DNA of 49,562 nucleotides from an uncultured Ruminococcus sp. (GCA_902787825.1 CADAHS010000015.1:1-49562), one strand, 5' to 3'; positions 1-8,380 are shown, counted from the first letter of the stretch. Notes: a model not told the origin generated them from the sequence alone. Program-made: numbers and translations.

Positions 1-1
1 T

Positions 2-664
2 AACGACGACTCCTCCGGCTCAAAGGGCGATTACATTTACAGAGAGACCGACGACAGCGGCAACGAGATAATATCCATTATGTTTGAAATGAAAAACGAG
101 ATGGATCAGACCGAGAAAAAGCATAAGAATTCCGACTTCTTTACAAAGCTTGACAAGGACAGGAAAACAAAGAAATGCGAGTACGCCGTGCTGGTAACTA
201 TGCTTGAAGCAGACAGCGAGCTGTATAACCAAGGCATCGTTGACGTTTCATATCAGTATGAAAAGATGTATGTTATCCGCCCGCAGTTCTTTATCCCGAT
301 GATAACTATCCTGCGAAACACCGCAATGAACTCGCTCGAATATAAACAGGAGCTTGCCAATGTTAGAAATCAGGAGATTGACATAACTGATTTCGAGGAT
401 AAGATAAATGCCTTCAAGGACGGTTTCTCCAAGAATTACGACCTCGCAAACAGACAATTCAATACAGCGATCGACGAGATAGACAAGACAATCGATCATC
501 TGAAAAAAGTCAAGGAAAACCTGACAAAATCGCTGAACAATCTGCGCCTTGCAAACGATAAGGCTCAAAAGCAGCTGACTATAAAATCGCTCACAAAGGA
601 TAACCCTACAATGACAGAAATGTTTGATCAGCTCAACGCCCCCGATGATATCATCAGTCAATGA
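2..664 (+). CDS. DUF2130 domain protein, C-terminal part (5' end outside window)
   Basis: The frame is open from base 2, so this is the C-terminal ~220 residues of a longer protein. The stretch MFEMKNEMD...KKHKNSDFFTKLDKDR, then CEYAVLVTMLEADSELYNQGIVDVS and YVIRPQFFIPMITILRN, is the signature region of DUF2130 (PF09903), a family with long coiled coils and a restriction-endonuclease-like fold. The last ~100 residues (FEDKINAFKDGFSKNYDLANRQF onward) are strongly charged and helical, consistent with a coiled-coil tail. The family role is unsettled; a nuclease-like or structural role has been suggested. The gene ends with TGA at 662-664 and is followed by a clean intrinsic terminator, so it is probably the last gene of its unit. 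Family call is confident, function is not. Confidence 0.85.
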   Translation, partial: NDDSSGSKGDYIYRETDDSGNEIISIMFEMKNEMDQTEKKHKNSDFFTKLDKDRKTKKCEYAVLVTMLEADSELYNQGIVDVSYQYEKMYVIRPQFFIPMITILRNTAMNSLEYKQELANVRNQEIDITDFEDKINAFKDGFSKNYDLANRQFNTAIDEIDKTIDHLKKVKENLTKSLNNLRLANDKAQKQLTIKSLTKDNPTMTEMFDQLNAPDDIISQ

Positions 665-727
665 CCGGGCGTATCCGTGATGAAAGGTTCAGCGAAGCTG
701 TGATCTTTACAAACAACTAAGATACTA

Positions 728-757
728 AGAGACTGTTGGTCGACAGTCTCTTTTTTT
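728..757 (+). terminator. intrinsic terminator of the DUF2130 gene
   Basis: Stem 728-736 (AGAGACTGT) pairs perfectly with 743-751, loop of six, followed by seven T. Confidence 0.9.
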
Positions 758-764
758 ATGCCGC

Positions 765-804
765 AAAAAAAGCAGCAAGGGAAGCGGTGTTCTCCCTGCT
801 GCTT
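765..804 (-). terminator. intrinsic terminator of the arsR/redox operon
   Basis: Read on the minus strand, AGCAGCAGGGA pairs with TCCCTTGCTGCT (one bulge) and is followed by seven T (A-run 765-771 on the plus strand). It faces the plus-strand terminator at 728-757, so the two transcription units converge here. Confidence 0.8.
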
Positions 805-900
805 GGATATTTGAAACTGCCGTGTGAGATCTGGCCCTGAGTCTCACAGGGCATAAGATCAATTCCTTTATTTGGGGTATGGATCTTATCTGAAACCGAG

Positions 901-1338
901 TCATTCATTTATCAGCTTTTCTGCGATAAGCACAGCACTCTCTATCATCTTTGGACACAGCGTTGCAAACAGCCCGTTCGCCCTTGCTTTTGCCTTGCCC
1001 TCATCGGTGGAAATATCGCAGTCAAGCAGCTCACGGCAGATATACGAGCCGTTTTGCTTTGCAAATTCGTCAAGAAAACGAACGGCATAGCTGTTTGCTC
1101 TTTGCTTGCTTTCCAGATCGCCGTCCGCACACATACCGTATTTCAGACCAAGAGCCATAAGCGCACCTGTGCACGCTCCGCAGACCTCAGCCTTGCACAT
1201 ACCGCCGCCGAAGCAAGCTCCGACCTTCAGCGCCTGCTCCCTGCTCATTCCAAACTCCTCGGCAAATGCCGCAAGCACCGCCTGAGAGCAGTAATACCGC
1301 TTTGAGAAAAGCTCGGCTGCTATTTCTGTATGTTTCAT
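901..1338 (-). CDS. C_GCAxxG_C_C family putative redox protein
   Basis: A 145-residue soluble protein. The cysteine pattern YYCSQA (C17), GACFGGGMCKAEVCGACTGA (C42, C48, C53, C56) and C70 is the hallmark of the C_GCAxxG_C_C family (PF09719), thought to be redox-active or metal-binding; members occur in anaerobes, sometimes beside arsenic or metal genes. No signal peptide. The start is set by a GGAGG seven bases before ATG at 1338. It lies 75 bp downstream of the ArsR gene on the same strand, followed by a terminator, so the two probably form one unit and this protein may act in the response to the ligand that ArsR senses. Reaction unknown; family assignment is good. Confidence 0.8.
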   Translation of the reverse strand: MKHTEIAAELFSKRYYCSQAVLAAFAEEFGMSREQALKVGACFGGGMCKAEVCGACTGALMALGLKYGMCADGDLESKQRANSYAVRFLDEFAKQNGSYICRELLDCDISTDEGKAKARANGLFATLCPKMIESAVLIAEKLINE

Positions 1339-1372
1339 AGTTTACCTCCAATAAATATATTTGAATTTATCT

Positions 1373-1393
1373 ATATTTGCTCCAAACAAATAT
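1373..1393. promoter_or_regulatory. candidate ArsR operator between the two genes
   Basis: Inverted repeat ATATTTG-N7-CAAATAT in the AT-rich gap between arsR and the downstream redox gene. ArsR/SmtB proteins bind such AT-rich dyads. No clear promoter hexamers accompany it, so the role is inferred from position. Confidence 0.35.
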
Positions 1394-1413
1394 CCGTGCT
1401 TTCCACGGACGTT

Positions 1414-1725
1414 TTATTTACAGCAGCATTCTCCGCTTTCCGATATATCGACCTTTGTCAGTTCACGCAGAACATTCACAGCTATCTCCGTTCCCTCCGC
1501 AGAAATGGAGTAGTACATCCACTTGCCCTCTTTTCTTCCGACTACAAGACCGCTGTCGCAGAGTATCTTCATATGATGCGAAAGGGTGGGCTGGGTACAC
1601 TGCATAGCCTCAAGCAGCTTGCAGGCGCATTTCTCGCCGTTTTGCAAAAGCCTGATTATCTGCACTCTGTTTTCGTCACAAAGGGCTTTGAAGATAACGG
1701 TTATCTGTTTGTTTGAAAGTTTCAT
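1414..1725 (-). CDS. ArsR/SmtB family metalloregulator
   Basis: A 103-residue winged-helix repressor. KALCDENRVQIIRLLQNGEKCACKLLEAM followed by CTQPTLSHHMKIL (recognition helix) and the wing GRKEGKWMYYSI is classic ArsR. C33 and C35 in KCACKLL sit at the alpha-3 position that binds As(III) in E. coli ArsR (CxC type), and the tail ends in C100-C101-C102-K, a second possible thiol metal site. A longer open frame reaches 1860, but GAGGTGAACATAATG at 1725 places a ribosome site correctly and the promoter lies between 1725 and 1860, so the short form is right. First gene of a two-gene unit with the C_GCAxxG_C_C protein. The inducer is unproven: arsenite, antimonite or a soft metal. Confidence 0.9.
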   Translation of the reverse strand: MKLSNKQITVIFKALCDENRVQIIRLLQNGEKCACKLLEAMQCTQPTLSHHMKILCDSGLVVGRKEGKWMYYSISAEGTEIAVNVLRELTKVDISESGECCCK

Positions 1726-1755
1726 TATGTTCACCTCATATCGAATATTTTCTAT

Positions 1756-1784
1756 ATGATAGCACATACATTGAAATTTGTCAA
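1756..1784 (-). promoter_or_regulatory. sigma-A promoter for arsR
   Basis: Minus strand: TTGACA (1784-1779), 17-bp spacer, TATCAT (1761-1756), ~30 bp before the arsR start. Confidence 0.8.
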
Positions 1785-1893
1785 TATGTTTTTGAGAAAA
1801 TTTTTTCAGGTTTGATAAAAACCCCGGGCTGTCGGGCGAATATCTTTGCGAAAAATGCATTTGTTATCTGCGCAGCCGTGCGGGCGGGGGAGC

Positions 1894-1922
1894 TTGATAT
1901 GAAGCGGAAAGTGTGGTATAAT
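1894..1922 (+). promoter_or_regulatory. sigma-A promoter for the tyrosine phosphatase gene
   Basis: TTGATA, 17-bp spacer ending GTGTGG, TATAAT; 28 bp before the start codon. Confidence 0.85.
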
Positions 1923-1950
1923 AGCAAAAAAGACAACTAAGGAGCGGACG

Positions 1951-2406
1951 ATGACAAGGATAATGTTCATCTGCCACGGCAACATCTGCCGTTCGCCGAT
2001 GGCAGAATTTATAATGAAAGAGCTGGTGCGCAGATCGGGGCTTGATGACAGATTTGAGATAGCCTCCTGTGCGGTAAGCGATGAGGAAACGGGCAACGGC
2101 ATCTATCCGCCTGCAAAGAGCGAGCTGAGACGCAGGGGGATACCGTTTGGCGAACATCGTGCGGTCAGGCTGACACGCTCGGACTGCGGCAGATATGATA
2201 TGTTCATAGTTATGGACACAGGCAATCTCAGGCGGGCGAGGGATATCCTGGGCAAGCAAGGCGAAGGCAAGCTTTACAAGCTGATGCAGTTCGCAGGTTC
2301 GGACGGTGACGTTTCAGACCCGTGGTATTCACGCAGATTCGATATTGCATTTGATGACATAATGCGTGGCTGCGAGGGCTTGCTCAGAGAGCTTGAAAGC
2401 AGATGA
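1951..2406 (+). CDS. low-molecular-weight protein-tyrosine phosphatase
   Basis: A 151-residue cytoplasmic phosphatase of the LMW-PTP family (arsenate-reductase-like fold). The phosphate-binding loop CHGNICRS begins at C8 (nucleophile) and ends with R14; the general-acid loop is SDPWY with D123-P124. Usual family length is ~150, so it is complete. AAGGAG upstream of ATG at 1951 sets the start. Such enzymes remove phosphate from tyrosine kinases and capsule or exopolysaccharide proteins, or from arginine in B. subtilis YwlE; which applies here cannot be told from sequence. It has its own promoter and sits alone between arsR and the HD-GYP gene. Confidence 0.92.
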   Translation: MTRIMFICHGNICRSPMAEFIMKELVRRSGLDDRFEIASCAVSDEETGNGIYPPAKSELRRRGIPFGEHRAVRLTRSDCGRYDMFIVMDTGNLRRARDILGKQGEGKLYKLMQFAGSDGDVSDPWYSRRFDIAFDDIMRGCEGLLRELESR

Positions 2407-2435
2407 GTGTTATTTGAGCCAACTGTGGTAAAAGC

Positions 2436-2464
2436 TTGATTTTTACAGCGAAATGTGGTAAAAT
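2436..2464 (+). promoter_or_regulatory. promoter for the HD-GYP gene, with a repeated TGTGGTAAAA
   Basis: TTGATT, 17-bp spacer, TAAAAT. The ten bases TGTGGTAAAA occur at 2424-2433 and again at 2454-2463 over the -10 element, exactly 30 bp (about three helical turns) apart. Confidence 0.7.
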
Positions 2465-2529
2465 ATAAGTTAACATACGAGTTCTGAAACCATTGTAAAA
2501 CAATGTGTACATAGACGGAGTGATAGACC

Positions 2530-4926
2530 TTGAAATTCTTACAGCAGCATCAGCTTGATCTGATGCTTGTTTTGATAGGTATATGCGCAATACTGCCGGT
2601 GTTTGTGTTCATTTCCAAGACTCTTTCGCCAAGAAGAAAGCACGCTCTTATTCTTATGGAGTGGGGAGCTGCTTTGCTGCTGCTGTTTGACCGGTTTGCC
2701 TATATCTACAAGGGAGACACCAGCACCCTGGGATACTATATGGTGAGAATAAGCAACTATATGGTTTTTGCTCTCATTCTGGTGATAATTTATGCGTTTG
2801 AGCTTTATCTGATAGACCTGTACAAAAACGAAGGTAAATTAGAGGTCATACCCAAGATACTGCGTGTATCGAAGATGATAATACTCCTTGGCGAGCTGCT
2901 GATACTTATTTCGCAGTTCACGGGAATATACTATACCTTTGATGACGGCAACCGTTACCAGCGCTCACCACTGTTCTTTGTGAGCTATGCTATTCCGGTG
3001 CTGCTGATGATGCTCAATGTCATATGCATCATACAGTTTATAAATAATCTCAGCAGGCTTCAGAAGATAAGCCTTTTGCTGTTTTCGATCGTACCTGTGT
3101 TTGCCTCGGTATTGCAGCTGTTTTTGTATGGACTTTCGCTGATAAACATCACGCTGGTCGGGCTTGTTGTGCTGCTGTACATATTCTCGATCATTGATAT
3201 GAACAATGCGGTCGAGCAGGCAAACAGACGAGAGATACAGCTGCTCAAAGATGAGCAAAAGAAGATACAGGTAATGTATGAGCAGACTGCATCGGCGCTT
3301 GCAAGTGCGATAGACGCAAAGGATAAATACACACACGGTCACTCGGCAAGAGTTGCGGAGTATTCACAAAAGATAGCCAGGCTCTCAGGCAAAAGCGATG
3401 AAGAGTGTGAAAGCATATACTTTTCGGCGCTTTTACACGACGTTGGAAAGATAGGCGTGCCGGACAGGGTGCTGAACAAGGAGGGCAGGCTGACAGATGA
3501 GGAGTATGCGATCATAAAGACTCACCCGGTCATCGGTGAGCAGATCCTTTCAAGTATCAGCAATTCGCCGTCGCTGAGCATAGGTGCGCACTATCACCAC
3601 GAAAGATATGACGGAAAGGGCTATCCGGACGGACTGAAGGGTGCGGATATCCCCGATATCGCAAGGATAATCTCGGTTGCGGACGCTTATGATGCGATGA
3701 CCTCAAAGAGAAGTTACAGAGATCCGATGCCGCAGCATATCGTAAGAGAAGAGATCGTCAAGGGCAGCGGAACGCAGTTTGACCCTGAATATGCAAAGGC
3801 GATGCTGCATCTTATAGACCTTGATACGGAATATGAAATGATCGAAAAAGAGGAGAGCACAAAGGTCAGCAACACCAGTGAGCTGATCTGTGAGGAGCCT
3901 CGTTCGACGATCTCGGACGGAGTGCTTGTAAACCAGGCTTTTTCGGAGATCATTTTTACAGCAAAGGTGCTTGATAAGGACAAGTGTTATGAACAGAGCA
4001 TACCGACGCTGGTAATGTATGACTCGCTTGACGGCATAGCGCACGATACGAATTATCTCAAAAAGATCACGAACTATTTTGAATACGGCACGATCAGTGT
4101 CGACGGTCAATATGACTGCCCTGAGGTGAGAAAGATCAAATGCACAGTTACCGAGCTTGATCCGCTTACTCCAAAGGAATACAGGCAGGAGCTGGAAGCC
4201 GGGATAAGATACACTGTTGATGCGGTCAGGTATGAGGATCATGTACTGATAAGGATAGTTACGATGTTCAAAAAGATAGAGCTTGTCATAGCTATGCCTG
4301 ACAGCACAAGGTTCTCCTATATCGCCCTCACCGGCTGCAACTGCGTGATATCGGGAATAAAGATAAACCGTTCGGAAAAGAACATATCGGAGGACTATAT
4401 CGTTCGTATTGCCGAAAAGATAAGCTATATCAACGTGCCGCAGGGAGATATACCCAACGTTCAGATAGACGGCTGGCGTAAAGCGGCAACTGTCGGGATA
4501 CCTGTGCGTGACGGTCTGAGGATAACCTTCCACACGATGAGCCTTCCTACGGCAAGGCTTATCTGGCACTGTCCGTTCATTGATCTTTTCTATTCCGATG
4601 ATAAGATGATAGGCGGTGTGAATTACCGTGAGTTCGCACTGGTAAGGCTTGACGGCGAGAGCTGGGAGACTGATGAAAAAGCTGACAACATTATGATGTA
4701 TTCTCTCACCGGTGAATTCAAGGACTGGGAGGACTGGAAGGCTCGCAACAAACAGGGACTTGAGTGCACGGTAAGCTTTGAAGTGAAGGATAATACCATT
4801 ATAGTTTCGGGAGAACTCGGAGGTATCAATACAAGAAGCACCACTACCATAAACGATGATGTCAGTGTTGTTTACGCCGCTTTGACAGGCGATCAGTGCG
4901 CTCTGACAAACATACGCATACATTGA
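2530..4926 (+). CDS. membrane HD-GYP cyclic-di-GMP phosphodiesterase with duplicated C-terminal domain
   Basis: A 798-residue protein starting at TTG (GGAG eight bases upstream). About seven membrane segments fill residues 10-220, a short coiled linker follows, and an HD-GYP domain spans ~250-430: SALLHDVGKIGVPDRVL near residue 300 has the HD pair, and HHERYDGKGYPDGLKG near 360 is the GYP motif. Such domains hydrolyse c-di-GMP to GMP. Residues ~440-798 are unusual. Two segments end in similar motifs (ALTGCNCVISGIKI near 600, and ALTGDQCALTNIRI at the very C terminus), which points to two copies of a ~170-residue beta-rich domain, perhaps lectin or LamG-like. No second membrane span separates them from the HD-GYP, so this part should be cytoplasmic. 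It neighbours an EAL phosphodiesterase. Confidence 0.92.
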   Translation: MKFLQQHQLDLMLVLIGICAILPVFVFISKTLSPRRKHALILMEWGAALLLLFDRFAYIYKGDTSTLGYYMVRISNYMVFALILVIIYAFELYLIDLYKNEGKLEVIPKILRVSKMIILLGELLILISQFTGIYYTFDDGNRYQRSPLFFVSYAIPVLLMMLNVICIIQFINNLSRLQKISLLLFSIVPVFASVLQLFLYGLSLINITLVGLVVLLYIFSIIDMNNAVEQANRREIQLLKDEQKKIQVMYEQTASALASAIDAKDKYTHGHSARVAEYSQKIARLSGKSDEECESIYFSALLHDVGKIGVPDRVLNKEGRLTDEEYAIIKTHPVIGEQILSSISNSPSLSIGAHYHHERYDGKGYPDGLKGADIPDIARIISVADAYDAMTSKRSYRDPMPQHIVREEIVKGSGTQFDPEYAKAMLHLIDLDTEYEMIEKEESTKVSNTSELICEEPRSTISDGVLVNQAFSEIIFTAKVLDKDKCYEQSIPTLVMYDSLDGIAHDTNYLKKITNYFEYGTISVDGQYDCPEVRKIKCTVTELDPLTPKEYRQELEAGIRYTVDAVRYEDHVLIRIVTMFKKIELVIAMPDSTRFSYIALTGCNCVISGIKINRSEKNISEDYIVRIAEKISYINVPQGDIPNVQIDGWRKAATVGIPVRDGLRITFHTMSLPTARLIWHCPFIDLFYSDDKMIGGVNYREFALVRLDGESWETDEKADNIMMYSLTGEFKDWEDWKARNKQGLECTVSFEVKDNTIIVSGELGGINTRSTTTINDDVSVVYAALTGDQCALTNIRIH

Positions 4927-4936
4927 ACGATGAATG

Positions 4937-4983
4937 AAGCACAATATCCGCAACAGATCGTCTTTTGCGGGTATTGTGCTTTT
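4937..4983 (+). terminator. intrinsic terminator of the HD-GYP gene
   Basis: Long hairpin: 4938-4953 (AGCACAATATCCGCAA) pairs with 4965-4980 with one G-T wobble, then TTT. It lies over a spurious upstream start of the next gene, which argues for the later start at 5093. Confidence 0.8.
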
Positions 4984-5092
4984 GGAAGCTGTTCACAGCG
5001 AGCGATTTAATGATCGTTTAATAAGTTTGTGCTATGATTTCAGACACAACACGATGATCCCACTGACAGACTGCTTTGGGGGAGATGACAAA

Positions 5093-7123
5093 ATGACAAA
5101 TACAAAAACCCAGCGTAAAAAGAATAACGAAAAGCTTTATAAGAAGATCAGAAACACCTCATCGTGGGGCTCTACGGTAGTTTATCTGCTGATGATAATA
5201 CTGTTTATTGCGATGCTCGTAGTTTTAGCAGGCTTTGTGCTTCAATATTTTGTTGAGACAAAATATGCGGAGGGCTATTCAGAGATCGAGCATACCGCAC
5301 GATTGTACGAGATGGGCAGCGATGACAAAAAGGTAATGGAATATATCGAATCGGGCGACAGCGACTTTTATGTGACCGATCAAAACGGAAAGATCATATA
5401 TCGCAAGGGCAAAGATACCCGCACGGACACCAGCGGAAAGGTATCATTTCTTAACGGCGAAGAGAGCTACACGCTGTATGTCGATTCTGAAACGGATTTT
5501 CTGTATGTGGATAACGACAGTAATCTGAGATTAAGCGTAGGTAAATTCATTGAATGGTTTACCGATGTTGCTGACGACGAGGACGCAAAGGTCCCTGTCT
5601 GGGTGAACATAAGTCTCAGCGGCGGAAGAAAGCTCGTCGGAAAGATGTATTTCATCATAACCAAAAGAGATACGATACTTGTCGTTGAGCTGATGAGTGC
5701 ATTTCTGGCGATCGTCATCGTTTTCTGCGTGCTGGCATTTGTGAGGATAATCCGCAGCGTTGTGAATTACAGACGTGTTGTGAGACTTTTTTACTCCGAC
5801 CCGACTACCGGCGGACACAACTGGAACTGGTATGTCCGTTATGGCGACGAACGGATCAACAGCCTGCGAAGAAAAAAAGAAAGCTTTGCCGTGGTCAATA
5901 TCGTGTTCAGAAATTACAGAAACTACTGCCTTTGCCATTCGATGGCCGAGGGTGAAGATCTGCTTGCAGAGATAAACTATCAGCTCTCGCAGGAGCTGGG
6001 CAAGGATGAGATGTGCGCTCATGCGACGATGTCGAACTTTGCAATGCTGCTGAAATACAAAAGCGAGCAGCAGCTCAGAGAACGGCTTGACGGGTTCATT
6101 GAAAAGCTCAGGGGAATAGAGAGCGAGCACAATTTTGACTTTCAGATAGGCGCTGATCTTATCCCGCCGAAGGTGAATGATGGAGGCAAGATCGTAAGGC
6201 GAAAGGGCCGGAGTGTTGAAAATGCGTACAACAACGCCTGTGCTGCAAGAGCAGAGCTGGGAGAAACCGAGGAATCGGGAGTACGCATATTTGACAATGC
6301 TTTGTTTGAGCAGCAGCGTTGGCGTGACATCGTTCAGCAGCACCAGTACAATGCGCTGAAAAACGAGGAATTTGTGGTTTATTATCAGCCTAAATATGAC
6401 CCGAGGACCAATGCGCTGAAAGGTGCGGAGGCTCTTGTCAGGTGGGATTCCCCCGAGTTCGGATTCGTGACGCCGGGCAGGATCATTCCGATATTTGAGA
6501 AAAACGGGTTTATCACCGAGATAGATCACTATATGCTGAAGCACGTTGCACGGGATCAGAAGGCGTGGCTTGATGAAGGGTATGAATGTGTGCCGGTGTC
6601 TGTGAACGTGTCAAGGGCGCATTTTATCGAAACTGATCTTGCACAGCAGATAAGGGATATCGTTGATGCAGCTCAGTGTCCGCACGGGCTGATCGAGATA
6701 GAGCTTACCGAGAGCGCATTTTTTGATGACAAAAAGGCGATGATCGCAACGATCAGAAAGCTGAAGGAATACGGGTTTGCTGTGTCTATGGACGACTTTG
6801 GCGCAGGGTATTCCTCGCTCAACTCGCTGAAGGATATGCCGCTTGACGTACTCAAGCTCGATGCGGATTTCTTCCGGGGAGAAAATGCGGGTCAGCGTGG
6901 CGAGATAGTGGTATCAGAAGCGATAAGACTTGCAAAAAGCCTGGATATGCGCACTGTGGCAGAGGGTATAGAGCAAAAGGATCAGGTCGATTTCCTTGCG
7001 CAGCAGGGCTGCGATATGATACAGGGCTACTACTTTGCAAAGCCGATGCCCAAAAATGAATACACCGAAAAAATGTCACGCAGCGACAGCGCACAAAACG
7101 ATGCGCACACTGAGATGCAATAA
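5093..7123 (+). CDS. membrane EAL-domain c-di-GMP phosphodiesterase with degenerate GGDEF
   Basis: 676 residues. The open frame reaches back to 4934, but that start lies in the preceding terminator; GGGGAG nine bases before ATG at 5093 fixes the start. Membrane segment at ~25-50, a ~140-residue extracellular sensor, a second segment at ~190-215, a degenerate GGDEF domain (~235-395; DPTTGGHN in place of DPLTGLxN and no GGDEF motif) and a complete EAL domain (~410-660). The EAL residues needed for metal binding and catalysis are present: E in GAEALVRW, N in SVNVSR, E in IELTES, DD in SMDDFGAGYSS, K in LKLDADF, E in VAEGIE, Q in DMIQGYYFAKP. It should hydrolyse c-di-GMP to pGpG, gated by the outside sensor. 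The inactive GGDEF may bind GTP or act as a regulator. Confidence 0.93.
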   Translation: MTNTKTQRKKNNEKLYKKIRNTSSWGSTVVYLLMIILFIAMLVVLAGFVLQYFVETKYAEGYSEIEHTARLYEMGSDDKKVMEYIESGDSDFYVTDQNGKIIYRKGKDTRTDTSGKVSFLNGEESYTLYVDSETDFLYVDNDSNLRLSVGKFIEWFTDVADDEDAKVPVWVNISLSGGRKLVGKMYFIITKRDTILVVELMSAFLAIVIVFCVLAFVRIIRSVVNYRRVVRLFYSDPTTGGHNWNWYVRYGDERINSLRRKKESFAVVNIVFRNYRNYCLCHSMAEGEDLLAEINYQLSQELGKDEMCAHATMSNFAMLLKYKSEQQLRERLDGFIEKLRGIESEHNFDFQIGADLIPPKVNDGGKIVRRKGRSVENAYNNACAARAELGETEESGVRIFDNALFEQQRWRDIVQQHQYNALKNEEFVVYYQPKYDPRTNALKGAEALVRWDSPEFGFVTPGRIIPIFEKNGFITEIDHYMLKHVARDQKAWLDEGYECVPVSVNVSRAHFIETDLAQQIRDIVDAAQCPHGLIEIELTESAFFDDKKAMIATIRKLKEYGFAVSMDDFGAGYSSLNSLKDMPLDVLKLDADFFRGENAGQRGEIVVSEAIRLAKSLDMRTVAEGIEQKDQVDFLAQQGCDMIQGYYFAKPMPKNEYTEKMSRSDSAQNDAHTEMQ

Positions 7124-7128
7124 TAAAA

Positions 7129-7155
7129 AAAGTCCTCATTCGTGAGGACTTTTTT
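7129..7155. terminator. bidirectional terminator between the EAL gene and bioA
   Basis: Perfect 10-bp stem (AAAGTCCTCA, 7129-7138, with 7143-7152), TTCG tetraloop, A-run before and T-run after, so it works for both converging genes. Confidence 0.9.
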
Positions 7156-7163
7156 ATGCTCTG

Positions 7164-8366
7164 TCAGCGCCGGAACCAGGCTTTCATTGTGTCAAACACT
7201 CTGACAAGCTCCTGCTCGCTGATGACATATGGCACCATTGTATACATATATTTAAGGAACGTCCGGCTGAAAACTCCATGCTCAAACGCAAACTGCCGGA
7301 AGCCTTCAAGCGTCTTTGAGTCTTTCACCTCGATGCAGACGCAGCCACCCATTATGCGGATCTCTTTTATACGCTCGTCGCCAAAGCCGTTGAATTCTCT
7401 GCGTGAGATCTCCTCGATACGCTTTATTTTTTCAAGGTAGTTTTCGCTCTCGAACAGCTCGATAGAGGCAAGCGCAGCACTGCACGCAAGCGCATTGCCC
7501 ATAAAGGTCGGACCGTGCATCAGAGCATGAGTGGGGTCGTCGCTGTAAAAACCGTCCCAGACTTTTTTGTTTGCCACTGTCACGGCGTGCCCGATATAGC
7601 CGCCGGTGAGCGCCTTGCCAAGAATCTCGATGTCGGGCAGAACAAGGTCAGCGACGAATCGGTTGCCTGTGCGGCCAAAGCCTGTTGCGACCTCGTCAAA
7701 TATCAGAAGGACATCATATTCGCTGCACAGCTGACGGGCACGCTCAAGCAACGAGATGTCATACATTCTCATTCCGCCGGCACCCTGCAAAAGCGGCTCG
7801 ACAATAAAGCAGGTCAGCCTTTCGCCGTAATGAGAGAATGCATCTTCAAGGGCTTGGATACTCGTGGGAATGTGAATGACACCACGTTTTTTCTCGTTTT
7901 TCTTTCCGAATGCAAAGTGATAGTCCTCGTCGTCACCGACCTCCATTGCTTTGAATGTGTCGCCGTGGTAGGCGTGTTCGAGGGCGAGGATAGTGTCACG
8001 ATGCGAACTGCGGTTGGTGTTGAACTGCAAAGCCATTTTCAAAGCGACCTCGACCGCAACGCTTCCGGAGTCGGAGAAAAAGCAATAGTCAAGATCCCCC
8101 GGAAGCATATCCGCAAGCTTATCCGAGAGTCTGAGCACAGGCTCGTGGGTAAGTCCGCCGAGCATAACGTGCGCAAAGTTCCGGAGCTGGTCGTTTATCG
8201 CAGCATTTATCTTTGGGTGATCATAGCCGTGAATGACGCTCCACCACGACGAAACAGAATCTATCAGGTCGTGTCCGTCTGAGGTGAACAAATGCACACC
8301 TTTGGCGTGGTCTATCTTTATCGGGGCATCAAGAGTCTTCATCTGAGCGTATGGATACCAGATCAT
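7164..8366 (-). CDS. bioA: adenosylmethionine-8-amino-7-oxononanoate aminotransferase
   Basis: Converts 7-keto-8-aminopelargonate to 7,8-diaminopelargonate with SAM as amino donor and PLP as cofactor; step before BioD. 400 residues, normal length. WYPYAQMK at the N terminus, SSWWSVIHGYDHP (35-51), FFSDSGSVAVEVALKMA (96-112), IFDEVATGFGRTG (222-234; PLP-contacting D224) and LGKALTGGYIG with the Schiff-base K251 identify BioA rather than a generic class III aminotransferase. The frame extends eight codons upstream, but GGAGG seven bases before ATG at 8366 fixes the start. Last gene of bioYBDA, 14 bp after bioD. Confidence 0.95.
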   Translation of the reverse strand: MIWYPYAQMKTLDAPIKIDHAKGVHLFTSDGHDLIDSVSSWWSVIHGYDHPKINAAINDQLRNFAHVMLGGLTHEPVLRLSDKLADMLPGDLDYCFFSDSGSVAVEVALKMALQFNTNRSSHRDTILALEHAYHGDTFKAMEVGDDEDYHFAFGKKNEKKRGVIHIPTSIQALEDAFSHYGERLTCFIVEPLLQGAGGMRMYDISLLERARQLCSEYDVLLIFDEVATGFGRTGNRFVADLVLPDIEILGKALTGGYIGHAVTVANKKVWDGFYSDDPTHALMHGPTFMGNALACSAALASIELFESENYLEKIKRIEEISRREFNGFGDERIKEIRIMGGCVCIEVKDSKTLEGFRQFAFEHGVFSRTFLKYMYTMVPYVISEQELVRVFDTMKAWFRR

Positions 8367-8380
8367 ATTATTCCTCCTTT

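Noticed and set aside
3703-4953. A 416-codon open frame on the minus strand.
   Set aside because: It lies opposite the C-terminal half of the HD-GYP gene, has no ribosome site and no family motifs; the plus-strand protein explains the region.
4934-5092. Upstream extension of the EAL protein to an ATG at 4934.
   Set aside because: It overlaps the terminator of the HD-GYP gene and has no ribosome site, while 5093 has a strong one.
5780-6280. Active diguanylate cyclase in the EAL protein.
   Set aside because: The GGDEF motif and surrounding substrate residues are lost; only the fold remains.
5531-6544. A 337-codon open frame on the minus strand.
   Set aside because: Antisense to the EAL gene, which has clear motifs; the minus frame has low-complexity, motif-free sequence.
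7515-8282. A 255-codon open frame on the plus strand.
   Set aside because: Antisense to bioA, whose catalytic motifs are intact.
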